A DNA stretch of 31,609 nucleotides from Bacillota bacterium (GTDB lineage Bacteria; Bacillota; Clostridia; Oscillospirales; Ruminococcaceae): NCBI GenBank assembly GCA_023433405.1, contig JAEZCT010000074.1, positions 1-31,609 of the forward strand, read 5' to 3'. Of the stretch, positions 17,201 through 24,800 are shown piece by piece. The notes beneath the pieces were generated by a model. That model was not told the origin of the DNA. It ran no database searches and saw only the letters and a list, made by a program, of their open reading frames with translations. Position 1 is the stretch's first letter, and each line of letters opens with the position of its first letter. The position numbers were made by a program, and so were the translations under genes.

Positions 17201-17734
17201 CAAAAGCTATACCCGGCAGACGAGGGCGCGTCCTTGTGGATAGGAGCCGCGAACGGGGATGCGATTGCCTGCAGCCTGTTCAGCTTTACCAGCAGCAGCG
17301 CCTTGGTTAGCGTCAATCACGCGGGGGAGCTTGTCGCCGCCCCGTATATCCCCAAGGAAACAAAGGTAACCATAACCGCGGTACTAAAAAATGACCCATT
17401 AAACCGCAAGGTGTCCATACCGGTTACCGTCACCCCCCAGCGGCTTACAAGAGATATTTCGCTCTATGCGGGCACCACGAAATTACCCCCCAACGGGGTA
17501 ATCTACCCCGGGTACGCCAATAAGAGCACAGTACGCCTGAGCGCGGTGAGCGTGGACGCGCTGGGCGGCACACCCGACAACACTGCCGTTACCTGGAAAT
17601 CCTCCAACACCAAGGTCGTTACCGTGGATAAAAACGGTGTCATAAAGCTAAACGGCTCGGGTACGGCAACCGTTACCGCAACCGCGGCGGACGGCGGCGG
17701 CGCGATGCAAACAGTCAACGTCAACGTGTATTAA
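11240..17734 (+). CDS. Giant secreted protein with cohesin-like domain and Big_2 repeats
   Basis: This is a 2164-residue exported protein. It has a clear signal peptide (about 1-28), a Pro/Glu/Gly-rich linker with EPTLGE (50) and EPLLGG (110), then a region of about 115-292 that reads like a cohesin. That region has GDIVKLVVGLSYA, a helix-free GAFALAVTYNNAFTYD segment, LRLVSLFSEK and RIIAVVGLKLDG, the order expected of the nine-stranded cohesin fold. An Ig-like domain (about 293-390) follows. The rest is Ig-like, with five Big_2 signatures of the type WKSSNTKVxxVDxxGV near residues 827, 1266, 1359, 1689 and 2116. A second recurring module ends in TAALKNDPxxRK near 741, 1161, 1601 and 2049, giving super-repeats of about 420-448 residues. 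No LPXTG motif, SLH domain or C-terminal helix is visible, so attachment is unexplained. The start follows AGAAGGGGG. It heads a run of five exported-protein genes and may be their scaffold (inference). Confidence 0.85.
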   Translation: MKQANRKLLCLMLAVAIAVGAAAPVFAEATPGTSTPGDTGYVQEVTGISEPTLGEGEPRPGDSLPAGELPAVNSEPEVVEVLEEPRPPVLTGDTELLHTLPITRLSEDGEPLLGGIEDVWLTLSVNYPSGKSALKTGDIVKLVVGLSYAAGEESLYGESTVNSMQVQKGIGAFALAVTYNNAFTYDSNSTSLPFTSKTSPKAGVAELHNSNETLRLVSLFSEKVGSTVQALNSEALGKTNRIIAVVGLKLDGTISTGSIPGAFQAEGVFAFVKDNAETEERAVQSTGGVSVDINAPLITVADLYNDNQSAETIAPKNVVGTTMSVSPGALVSVTDDGAFAMLVKKGNAAVAFADEDEATPGTQFTLTDPATYTITVTDTAGNISTGKVTVAPRITGISLAVTGATGMNSLDDAGTVLGTFYYGYIGDVITVTPTLSPSVSLLPANDKKLYWKLSPAPGSPISPEEVTSSLGSPAEQEGSLIWEQQIAGRVTFTVKRAAKSEFYITAYSGEKLPGTIDTPRAASNQLGITIYQKVKSITVTASQSTLASLSGGVESAEIKGAIITQGPVIDSGTPSLEDFIGCGGFEAITGNQALGVVKPDTLVFDTPTVKGNDYSYPYRFTVEAKAGATGVCDVYVLCGLVKSAVALNITNYPPAYTKMTLTQTTSGLDPVKNTTDELSISLTNPKNSSQAAQVLPADCTYTVSNSSLLQVIGTSGARAKIAAGEGAKYLAAAAKVTVTAALKNDPLNRKATATYTIYPTERADGIVITGMEEAAGVEKITDEHSAFTGVYTSTVGAQAQLITRITGQQVLGASAFISSANKKLVKFTSTNAKVATVSDTGLIAVKGYGECEIKVAATDGSNYTASVRVVAHKPIQTLLAAAPDTMTITPGGMVKLSLSGVYPADAANAKRTGLSWSVAGDTDGFTFNQAKGELTAKNGALVPDAGETVTVTASVPDLSFDEVSGTLTQTTVVKEFTVVAAVPDAAQLSAFKALAYEGKAVKAIEATANAPFTISVADAKFIEESAQWSLIWADGSAEAAQTGTQATYSLDKSGKATVYANYGGKTLSVPVTVYQTDLPGSASVLLNDSGTYSVYDRYTTDILKPQIKNGTTVTDASPDLFNFTSSHPALVYVASNGAIGVLNFTAMKNLTADTKVTITAALKDDPKGRKVSKVITVTPKILPVTITSLNAYNQRFKTFFPTNNTFSLSAYPDKTLNLVVKQNLRDETENQLYLPKQAAEFYENGTTTSAYAGSDEHAWAMAGLAFISSNTRVATVDKNGVVTLKGATGDVTITATQAAGTYPKGQAPVSCALQLKVLTYATNITLDRYAYSIVAGNTADVSVTLKATVTPAGAMDGKVTWVSTNDAVATVDENGKVTVKAGRIAGEEAEISAYVNYEGDDKNRLYATCKIVVGGADSVLSKFSTLSTAEKKLTVGMDNAGFYFIANDLNNLHAVSNNSPVLEIGEKSLVGTVNGKSYYKLAVTPKAPGTATVTIVQGSKTYAETFTVYAYDPALTKLMPKASTGLLLDSTNGYNAFSSEMITADLLDKSNAAGVENIGEDRLTYTSSNPALLLVNDDGSYYVRNLSTIKSVTTVHVTVALKNDPARRNARLSFKITPSVAAVQSLSIGALNAGADYFKSGITLLDGTLNQKVLLTDIGDAGKLKVFNLAATLKKTDNTTVTYADKALVTWKSSNTKVAVVDAGGVLTVKAKGTAAVTATAKDGSAVYDTVTVRANQGVIITTDIPRKAYGETGSPQTIEILAGGSYTIPIKTSSAAGDMVLDPNTPYRVSGGGVLSVDKKGKVTAPKGASAGSGSVTVTYVSNQIYKIESGTEQLDTGAVKTEIVIPFQLLAAASVKSLSLVNEKGSSITKLDVWANGAEVPLTLKGAANNGSTPDYSQAVVSVQAMSINSAAEASPLRARVVGNSLLITPGNAPGTYQLTVSLGGKTTTCRVNALPSYQLGGGVIPISSGVKLSGKVVSESGEVLQKLYPADEGASLWIGAANGDAIACSLFSFTSSSALVSVNHAGELVAAPYIPKETKVTITAVLKNDPLNRKVSIPVTVTPQRLTRDISLYAGTTKLPPNGVIYPGYANKSTVRLSAVSVDALGGTPDNTAVTWKSSNTKVVTVDKNGVIKLNGSGTATVTATAADGGGAMQTVNVNVY

Positions 17735-17798
17735 CGCCAGTTAACGCACAGTAACGGCTTTGATTTGCCAGCAAGGCCGAGAGAGCCGAATGAACAGG

Positions 17799-17820
17799 GG
17801 CGGCGGCCCTAACCGCCGCC
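17799..17820 (+). other. GC-rich hairpin between the giant gene and the first protease gene
   Basis: GGCGGCGG and CCGCCGCC form a perfect 8-bp stem with loop CCCTAA. No T-run follows, so it is more likely an RNA-stability or processing element, or a weak terminator, within a shared transcript than a full stop. Confidence 0.5.
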
Positions 17821-17857
17821 TTATACTGGAATAACGACCTTCAGGAGGGTAAATGAC

Positions 17858-20800
17858 ATGAGAAGATGGAGCAAGCTAATCGCGCTTGTTTTAATTACGG
17901 CAATGCTGCTGACCGTTTTGCCAACCTCCCTATCGGCGGAGTCCGATTCGACGCAGCCCGCTTTTTCCTCTGCCGTTACGGCGGGGGAGAGCGGCGCTTG
18001 GCTGCCCGAGAGCTACCTTGCGGGGGAGGAGCCGCCGACGGGAGGGGGAGAGCCTTCGCTGCCCGATTATTCCGAGTTGCAGCTGCTGGCGGGCGGTATA
18101 AAGGGAGATAAAAGATTTTCGTGGTACGATACCTTAAAGATTGATGGCGGAAATGTGGACATGTCAATTGCGATGCTCACCCGATGGGATGACCCGTTGG
18201 ATGAAACCGATAACCCATATCCGACTGTGAATCAAACCATTACGGATGCTAAAAAACATAATCTTGTTAAAATTGTTAACGCGCAGGAGAAATTGCATGT
18301 CCAAGAGGTTATACTTCTTCCTAAAAAGTCCTCGCCGACCGATAATGACCTGATAAAGCAATCCATTATGCGGTTTGGCGCGGCGTACGCCAGCCTTTAT
18401 TGGGATGAGTATTATGAAAATGAAAGCACTTATTATTTCCCCCGGGGAGAAGAAGGGCAACATCAGGCATATGGACATGCAATAACCGTAGTTGGCTGGG
18501 ATGATAATTATAGCCGAAATAACTTTAAGATTACACCAAACGGAGACGGCGCATATATTATTAAAAACAGCTGGGGTACCAGCTGGGGCGAAGAGGGCTA
18601 TTATTATGTTTCATATTATGATGCCTACCTTGGAACCAATAGGAATACGAGCTATTATTACAGCGATAACTTTACTTTCTTTACCGGTCTAGAGCAAACA
18701 ACCAATTACAAAACACAATACCTGCACGACATATATGGTCGGGTTGGTTCTTGGGCTAATGAAAATTTGACAGGGTATCAATATTCCTCCGCAGTCTTTG
18801 CCGCTGAGGACGCGGAACTGGTTAATGCAGTATCCTTTTATACCCACTCATTTAATGAAGAGTATAAAATTTGGGTGGTGCCGCTGGCAGGCGGGCAGGT
18901 AACCCCACCCTCCATATCATCCCTTGCCAGCCCGGCCGCGCAAGGCTCCATGGAGTATCCCGGTTATCATACCGTTTCACTGAACAGTGACGTAGCGCTG
19001 GCAAAAGACCAAAAATTTGCGGTAATTGTTGCGGCGCAGGCTTCTAATGGAAAAGGAGCTGTCATTCCGGTTGAGCTTAATAGCGGAGATTATCTCAAAA
19101 GGGTTGTTGTTAGCAGTAATCAAAGCTTTATCTCTTACGACGGCACTTGGGCTGATGGCAAAAGCTTTTTTTCCAATGCAGAGGTACATGTAAATGTACG
19201 CGCCTTTTCGTCCCCTATTACGGCAGGCGGGGCAGGCGAAGCCTTGCTGGGCGGCGTAGCAAACGAGCCTGAACCTGGTTCCTCCGAATTAACCGTCGGT
19301 CAAAGCAACACAGCCCCAGGCACAAGCCAAGCAGTCCCCGGCACAAGCGACGCAGTTCCCGGTGCAAGCGACGCAGCTCCCGGCACAAGCGACACAGTTC
19401 CCGGTGTAAGCGACGCAGTTCCCGGTGCAAGTGGTTTGAACGCGGAGAGCCCTGCGGCGAATGAAACCGATATAAACCAAGAAGATGTGCGCCCCGAGAT
19501 GCCGGAAGGAAGCGTATACCTTGGGGCTGGGAACATAACGGCAGAACCGCCTACTGGTGGGGGGACACCCCGTGTTATTGGCGGCGCGATACCCGCACCA
19601 TACGATTATTTCGGTAAAAAAAGTTTAGCAGAGTTTGAGAGTGAGCCAGCGATTGGCGGAGCCCCGTTGCCTGCTAGATATAGCCTGAAGGAGCAGGGAT
19701 TAGTCACCTCGGTGAAGAATCAGGGCGGATACGGCTCCTGCTGGACTTTTGCCACTATGGGAGCGCTTGAAAGCCAATATCTGGTTCAGTTTGGCAGCAG
19801 AGTCTCTATTACCGGCCCCCGCTATGTGAAGCCCGGCGGTACCATAACGCTAACCGCCGAAGTAAAAAACACCGCAAATGTAGACAGACTGGAGTGGACA
19901 GCTGCCGGTTCGGTGAGCGCCCCCGTCATAGAGGGGAATACCTGTACCCTAACCGCCACGGGGGAATCTGACAAGGGGAATGTTACCGTGACGGTCTACT
20001 ACAATGATGGAACGGCGCCTATAACGGCGGCTTTCTGGTTTGTCATAGCCAATTACGGAGAAAACGCGGACGGCACCGCCAATAATCCCTACAAAGTGAG
20101 CGATTATAACGGGTTAAGGGCAATGCGGTTTTTTGAGGGGTACGAAATTCCGCGCACGGAGCTTCATTTTAAGCAGACCGCGGATATCAGCATCGAGGCA
20201 AACCCATGGCCGGGAATCGGCGCTTCAGTGGATACGTTTGACCCGTATCCCTTCCGTGGTACTTATGATGGGGACGGCAGGCAGATTTCGGGGCTGAAAT
20301 TGACGTCTACGCACGACTACAAGCAGACCTTTGGTCTGTTTGGCTACCTTGAGGATGCAGCGGTAAAAAACGTTAACCTGACCACAAGCAGCGAGGGTGT
20401 GGCACTGGATTTTGACAAAAAGCCGGAACACTTTAAGGTGGGTATGCTGGCGGGCTACGCGAAGAATTCCACAATTGAAAACTGTACCGTAGCGGGTACC
20501 GTATTTGTTAAAAAACTCAACGCCCCGTTAACCCTTGGCGGCGTGGTTGGCGATATGGAGGGCGGTACAATTACCAATAGCGCGGCAAATGGCTTGGATA
20601 TTATCCACAATACGGAGGAAAGCCCGAGCTACCCGCTGCGCGGGATAATAGGCGGCTTGCTGGGTACCGCAAAAGGGGTGAAGGTATCTAAAACCTTTGC
20701 AAGCCTGTACTACTCCTATGCAAAAAAGGATGCTAGTTTGCGTATGGGCGGTCTGATTGGCTCGGCGACGGGCAAAACAACGGTTAATGACAGCTATGTT

Positions 20801-21670
20801 GCCGGTAAGTTTACCAGCACAGGCAACAATACCGCAGAAGCGGTAGCGGGAATGGCATTTGTGGACGACGGCACAAGCCAGTTTACCAACTGCTATGTCA
20901 GCACCGTGTTTGCGGCGGAGTCAGCGCCGCTGTGGGGCAAGGATGCGGCTGTATTCTTAAGCGGCATCCCGAGCTCCAGCACAAAGCTAACCAACTGCTA
21001 TTACAATAAGGATGTTGTAAAAGCGGGTAAGGTTACCAAATTTAGCACAACCCCCACCGGCTTAACTAAGGCTCAGATGGAGACACAAAGCAGCTACAAA
21101 TTTGACTTTGCAAACACATGGACGTTTATTAGCGGGATAAACGCCGCAGGGCTTACCAGCCGCCCTGTGCTCAAGGACGCATTGGGGACGGTCACCGGGT
21201 TCGAGTTTGGCCCGGTGCTGGATACCAATCCGCTCTTTAGCGGCAGCCCTGCCGGTCTGGATTTCCGCTTCAGCCCAATAACCGCGTGGCCCAGGCAGGT
21301 AACTGTGCGCAGCGAAAACCAATCAATTGCAAAGACCTCCGATCAGTCTGCTTTGGTTCTGCCCTTTAAGTATGGAAGCACAAAGCTTTACATATCGGTC
21401 TCGACGGTGTCGGTGGAGCTGCCAATCACGGTTTACACGCGTGCCGGGGACTTAAAATTTGATGGAGAACCCCAGCATGCCGAAGCAATCGCAAACCTTG
21501 TAGGGTTTTTGACAGGGAAAACCGACGAATTGGATTATTATTTGCATGACGCGAGCCGCAATAGTATTTACTTTGAAGACGCGAAAAAGGAGAACATTAC
21601 AATCTCCGACGTACTATTGTTTAAGCAGATGATGTATGGGGTATATGAGCCAAGCAATGACGACCGATGA
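17858..21670 (+). CDS. Papain-family (C1A) protease with permuted catalytic halves, lectin-like domain, GLUG repeats and dockerin-like tail
   Basis: This is a 1270-residue secreted protein, with signal peptide 1-27 and AGGAGG 9 nt before the ATG. Visible order: EPPTGGG (58-64); the second half of a C1A domain (about 70-260) with GHAITVVGWDD carrying His207 and YIIKNSWGTSWG carrying Asn237; a lectin-like domain (about 305-452, VNAVSFYTHSFNEEYKIWV, YPGYHTVSL); a linker with 7-residue repeats (487-525); EPPTGGG again (563-569). Only then comes the first half of a C1A domain (about 604-645, LPARYSL, VKNQGGYGSCWTFA with Gln622 and Cys628). Ig-like (650-735) and GLUG-type (about 768-1050) regions follow, then a Big_2-like segment and a degenerate dockerin-like end (about 1195-1265). 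Relatives of this family carry Cys before His, so the order is permuted. If the halves fold together it would be an active cysteine protease outside the cell. A short spacer (123 bp) suggests co-transcription with the giant gene. Confidence 0.88.
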   Translation: MRRWSKLIALVLITAMLLTVLPTSLSAESDSTQPAFSSAVTAGESGAWLPESYLAGEEPPTGGGEPSLPDYSELQLLAGGIKGDKRFSWYDTLKIDGGNVDMSIAMLTRWDDPLDETDNPYPTVNQTITDAKKHNLVKIVNAQEKLHVQEVILLPKKSSPTDNDLIKQSIMRFGAAYASLYWDEYYENESTYYFPRGEEGQHQAYGHAITVVGWDDNYSRNNFKITPNGDGAYIIKNSWGTSWGEEGYYYVSYYDAYLGTNRNTSYYYSDNFTFFTGLEQTTNYKTQYLHDIYGRVGSWANENLTGYQYSSAVFAAEDAELVNAVSFYTHSFNEEYKIWVVPLAGGQVTPPSISSLASPAAQGSMEYPGYHTVSLNSDVALAKDQKFAVIVAAQASNGKGAVIPVELNSGDYLKRVVVSSNQSFISYDGTWADGKSFFSNAEVHVNVRAFSSPITAGGAGEALLGGVANEPEPGSSELTVGQSNTAPGTSQAVPGTSDAVPGASDAAPGTSDTVPGVSDAVPGASGLNAESPAANETDINQEDVRPEMPEGSVYLGAGNITAEPPTGGGTPRVIGGAIPAPYDYFGKKSLAEFESEPAIGGAPLPARYSLKEQGLVTSVKNQGGYGSCWTFATMGALESQYLVQFGSRVSITGPRYVKPGGTITLTAEVKNTANVDRLEWTAAGSVSAPVIEGNTCTLTATGESDKGNVTVTVYYNDGTAPITAAFWFVIANYGENADGTANNPYKVSDYNGLRAMRFFEGYEIPRTELHFKQTADISIEANPWPGIGASVDTFDPYPFRGTYDGDGRQISGLKLTSTHDYKQTFGLFGYLEDAAVKNVNLTTSSEGVALDFDKKPEHFKVGMLAGYAKNSTIENCTVAGTVFVKKLNAPLTLGGVVGDMEGGTITNSAANGLDIIHNTEESPSYPLRGIIGGLLGTAKGVKVSKTFASLYYSYAKKDASLRMGGLIGSATGKTTVNDSYVAGKFTSTGNNTAEAVAGMAFVDDGTSQFTNCYVSTVFAAESAPLWGKDAAVFLSGIPSSSTKLTNCYYNKDVVKAGKVTKFSTTPTGLTKAQMETQSSYKFDFANTWTFISGINAAGLTSRPVLKDALGTVTGFEFGPVLDTNPLFSGSPAGLDFRFSPITAWPRQVTVRSENQSIAKTSDQSALVLPFKYGSTKLYISVSTVSVELPITVYTRAGDLKFDGEPQHAEAIANLVGFLTGKTDELDYYLHDASRNSIYFEDAKKENITISDVLLFKQMMYGVYEPSNDDR
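19316..19432 (+). repeat. 21-bp tandem repeat encoding a heptapeptide linker
   Basis: About five and a half imperfect 21-bp units encode PG(T/A/V)S(D/Q)(A/T)(V/A) inside the first protease gene, between its lectin-like domain and the Cys-bearing half. Length changes by slippage would stay in frame and alter linker length only. Confidence 0.85.
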
Positions 21671-21715
21671 ATTAAGCCGCTGGGTTAACCCCTTGCCACG
21701 ACCCCGCCCCTATAG

Positions 21716-21744
21716 TAGACACGCCAATTTTGATGTGGTACAAT
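21716..21744 (+). promoter_or_regulatory. Promoter upstream of the second protease gene
   Basis: TAGACA (21716-21721) and TACAAT (21739-21744) are exactly 17 nt apart, with initiation near 21751. It lies upstream of the terminator at 21789-21835, so transcripts started here meet a terminator before the gene. Confidence 0.55.
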
Positions 21745-21788
21745 AGGAACAAAGTGGCGCAAAAACAGGCAATAATAGCTAGTTAACG

Positions 21789-21835
21789 AAAAAGCCGGGG
21801 TTGTGCCTGCATTTGGGTGTAGCCCCGGCTTTTTT
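21789..21835 (+). terminator. Strong intrinsic terminator (possible attenuator)
   Basis: AAAAAGCCGGGGTTGTGCC pairs with GGGTGTAGCCCCGGCTTTTT (with several G-U wobbles) around a 7-nt loop and is followed by T residues. It ends transcripts from 17858-21670. Because a promoter precedes it and the next start codon is only 54 nt further on, it could also act as an attenuator for 21889-25497. Confidence 0.9.
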
Positions 21836-21888
21836 GAGGGGGGTATATTCTCACGGCTGCACGTCATATGGACGGAAAGGCAAGGAGT

Positions 21889-24800
21889 ATGAATAAAAGA
21901 GTAGTGCGCTATTTCGCGCTTGCGGTGTCTGCTACCCTGTTTTGCCTTGCGAGCCTACCTGTGCTTGCGGCAAAAGAGGAGCCGCGGCAGGTAAGCTTTG
22001 GCGCGCGGGATAAGCTGGTAAACGCGCCGCCCACCGGCGGAGGAACGGTGGATTTTTCAGAGGCCGATATGCTGGCGGAGGCATACGCCACCGGCGCGCC
22101 ATATGGATATAAGAAGGCGGAGGGGGTAACGTATGCGGCCGATTCCGGCGGAACAGCACAAATGGCGGCGGCGTACTATGCCCGCTGGGGAGGGCCTGCA
22201 CTGGAATCGGCGGCTGTCTATCCTCCCAGCGCAAGCGCGGTAATCTATCAGGCGAACGCCCAAACCATCGCTCAGGTGACCGATATTGTCATGATACCCC
22301 ACAACGACGCCGATAACAGTGACGACATCCTGCGCATAAAGGAAGCGGTGCAGCGCTATGGCGCGGCGTATCTCTCCATGCAGTATCAGGCGGCATACCT
22401 CAACAGCGCCACCGCGTCGTACTATATGCCCGTTTCGGCAATGCCCGGCGCAAACTACGGCCACGCGGTAACGGTGGTGGGGTGGGATGACACCTACCCC
22501 AAGGAACGGTTTAAGCTGGGGCTAAGGCCTACTAAGGACGGGGCGTTTCTTGTAAAAAACAGCTATGGTACAAGCGACGCTTCCGACGGCTATTTTTACA
22601 TTGCCTATGAGGATAAGGTTTTGGGGCGAACCTACCAGATAGCGGCGGGCGGCACGGTATACGGAAGCACCACCTCGGTGTTTATTGCCGGAACAGGCGA
22701 CTATGATACCAACTACCAGCACGATCCATACGGCTATAACTCTGCGTATGCCCTAAGCGGTACAACCCAGAGCTATTATATGGCCAATGTTTTTACCGCG
22801 CAAAAAAGCGAGACGGTTTCGGCGGTATCGTTTTACACCCGCACTCAAAACGTGCGGTATGAGGTATTTGTAGTAACCGGCGCGACCACCGCCGCAGTAC
22901 TGCCCGATACCGCGGCGCTGGCAAGCGCTGCGGCAAGCGGGGTGCAGGGCTACGCCGGCTACCACACGGTGCCGCTTGCTGCCGGGGCTGCGGTTGCGGC
23001 GGGACAGCGGTTCTCGGTAATTGTTAAGCTGTATACCGACGGCGTGTCGGCAAACCTTTTGGTTCCCACAGAGGCAAACACCGGCAGCGAGCGGTCCTTT
23101 TTTGCCTTGGCGGGTGAGAGCTTCTTAAACAGCGGCGGCTCGTCTTGGACAGATTTGGGCGATACGGCGGCGCGAAACCTTTGCGTTAAGGCGTTTACCC
23201 GCTCCGGTGCGGTAGGCGGGGCGGCTGAACCGGCTGGGCGGAGCGAGCCGGATATCGGCGCAAGCCAAGCGGCAGGGGAGGAAGACCCGCCCGTTATCGG
23301 CTCCAGCGAGCCGGCTCCCAGAGAGAGCGACGCGAGTGATATCACTTCCGGCCCCGTAACGGCCACCGGGTTTTCGGAGCTGCCCGCCAGAGAGGGAGAG
23401 GAGCCGGCGCCGGGGCATTCCGACCCGGAGCAGAAAGAGCACCCCCCGGGGATGATACCCGAGGAGCCCGGTTTGTATGACCTGAGCGAGAGCGAGCCCC
23501 CTACCGGGGGAGACCTGCCCGCAAGGTTTGACCTGCGGGATGCCGGGGTGAATACCCCGGTGAAAAACCAAGGGAGCATAGGGGCGTGCTGGACCTTTGC
23601 CGCCACCGCCTCCGCCGAAAGCACCTACCTGCTGCAAAGAGAGCTGTTTGCGGGTAGGGTAGAGATTGCTAAGAGCGGGCTTTTTCTTTCACAGGCAGGG
23701 GGACAAACCCTGACGCTCACTGCGGCGGCTGTCAAGCCGGAGCTGGTGGAGTCCTACCTTTGGACAATGACTGAGGGGGAAAGAATTGCGGGAATTTTGC
23801 CGGATGAAAATACCTGCGAGGTGATTCCCTGGTCGAATAATCTCGAGGGAGCCGTAACCGTGCGCTGTATGGTAACCTATCAAAACGGGCAGAAAGCAGA
23901 GGCAGCCTTTACGTTTGCGGCTGCCAATTATGGCACAGGCACCGACGGCAGCGCGGCACATCCTTACGAGGTGAGCACCCCTGAGAATCTGGCACTGCTT
24001 GGTCTGTTCGCGGGCAGTGAGTCCGGCGGGGTGTATTTTAGGCAGACGAAGGATATCGACCTTACAGGTAAAAACTGGACACCCATTGCCACCTATACCG
24101 AAGCGCTTGCCTTTGAGGGGCATTACGACGGTGGCGGGTTTGCCATATCAAACATGACAATCAGCCAAACAAGGCCGGCGGCGGAGAATACCGGTCTTGG
24201 ACTGTTTAGCAGTATTGAGGGCGGCAGTGTTAAAAATGTGGTGCTGTATAACGCATCCATTACCGTAAACGCGGCGCAGGGCGGCGGCAACTATATCATC
24301 GGGCTGTTGGCGGGGCGTGCGGATGGTGGCGCCGGGCAAAATTATGTTGTGGAAAACTGCTCGGTGACCGGTAAAATCTCGGTTACGCTAGCTGGCTCGG
24401 GCAATACCTATTCGTTTGGCGGCGGGTTAATAGGAATGCTTGTGAACACCAGCCTCACACGGTGCGAGGCGCGGACGGAAATAACACAAAAAGGCGGGTA
24501 CTGGGGCGAATATGGAGGGCTTTCGGATTACGCGTATAACAGCACCCTCACCCAGTGCTCGGGGGATGTAAAAATGACCCTGAACGGACAAGCCGCGATC
24601 GCCGCAATGGCGGGGCTTGTGTATGAGTCACGGTATGGGCAATATACCGATTGCTACGCCATTTGCGACCTTGCCGCTGTCGGCGCGCCGCAGGAGAGCG
24701 ACGGCGCGGGGCTTATGGTATTCTCGGTTAACGACGCCATTACCCGCTGTTACACCGCGGCAAGGGTGACGGGAACCAAAGGCACCAAGGATGCCTTTGT

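Noticed and set aside
19316..19432. Direct repeats as a CRISPR array
   Set aside because: The units are contiguous 21-bp coding repeats without spacers, in frame inside the first protease gene.
22959..23637. Two overlapping minus-strand frames of about 170-220 codons
   Set aside because: They are antisense to the linker and Cys-half region of the second protease, of low complexity, and follow from its GC-rich Pro/Ser/Glu codons.
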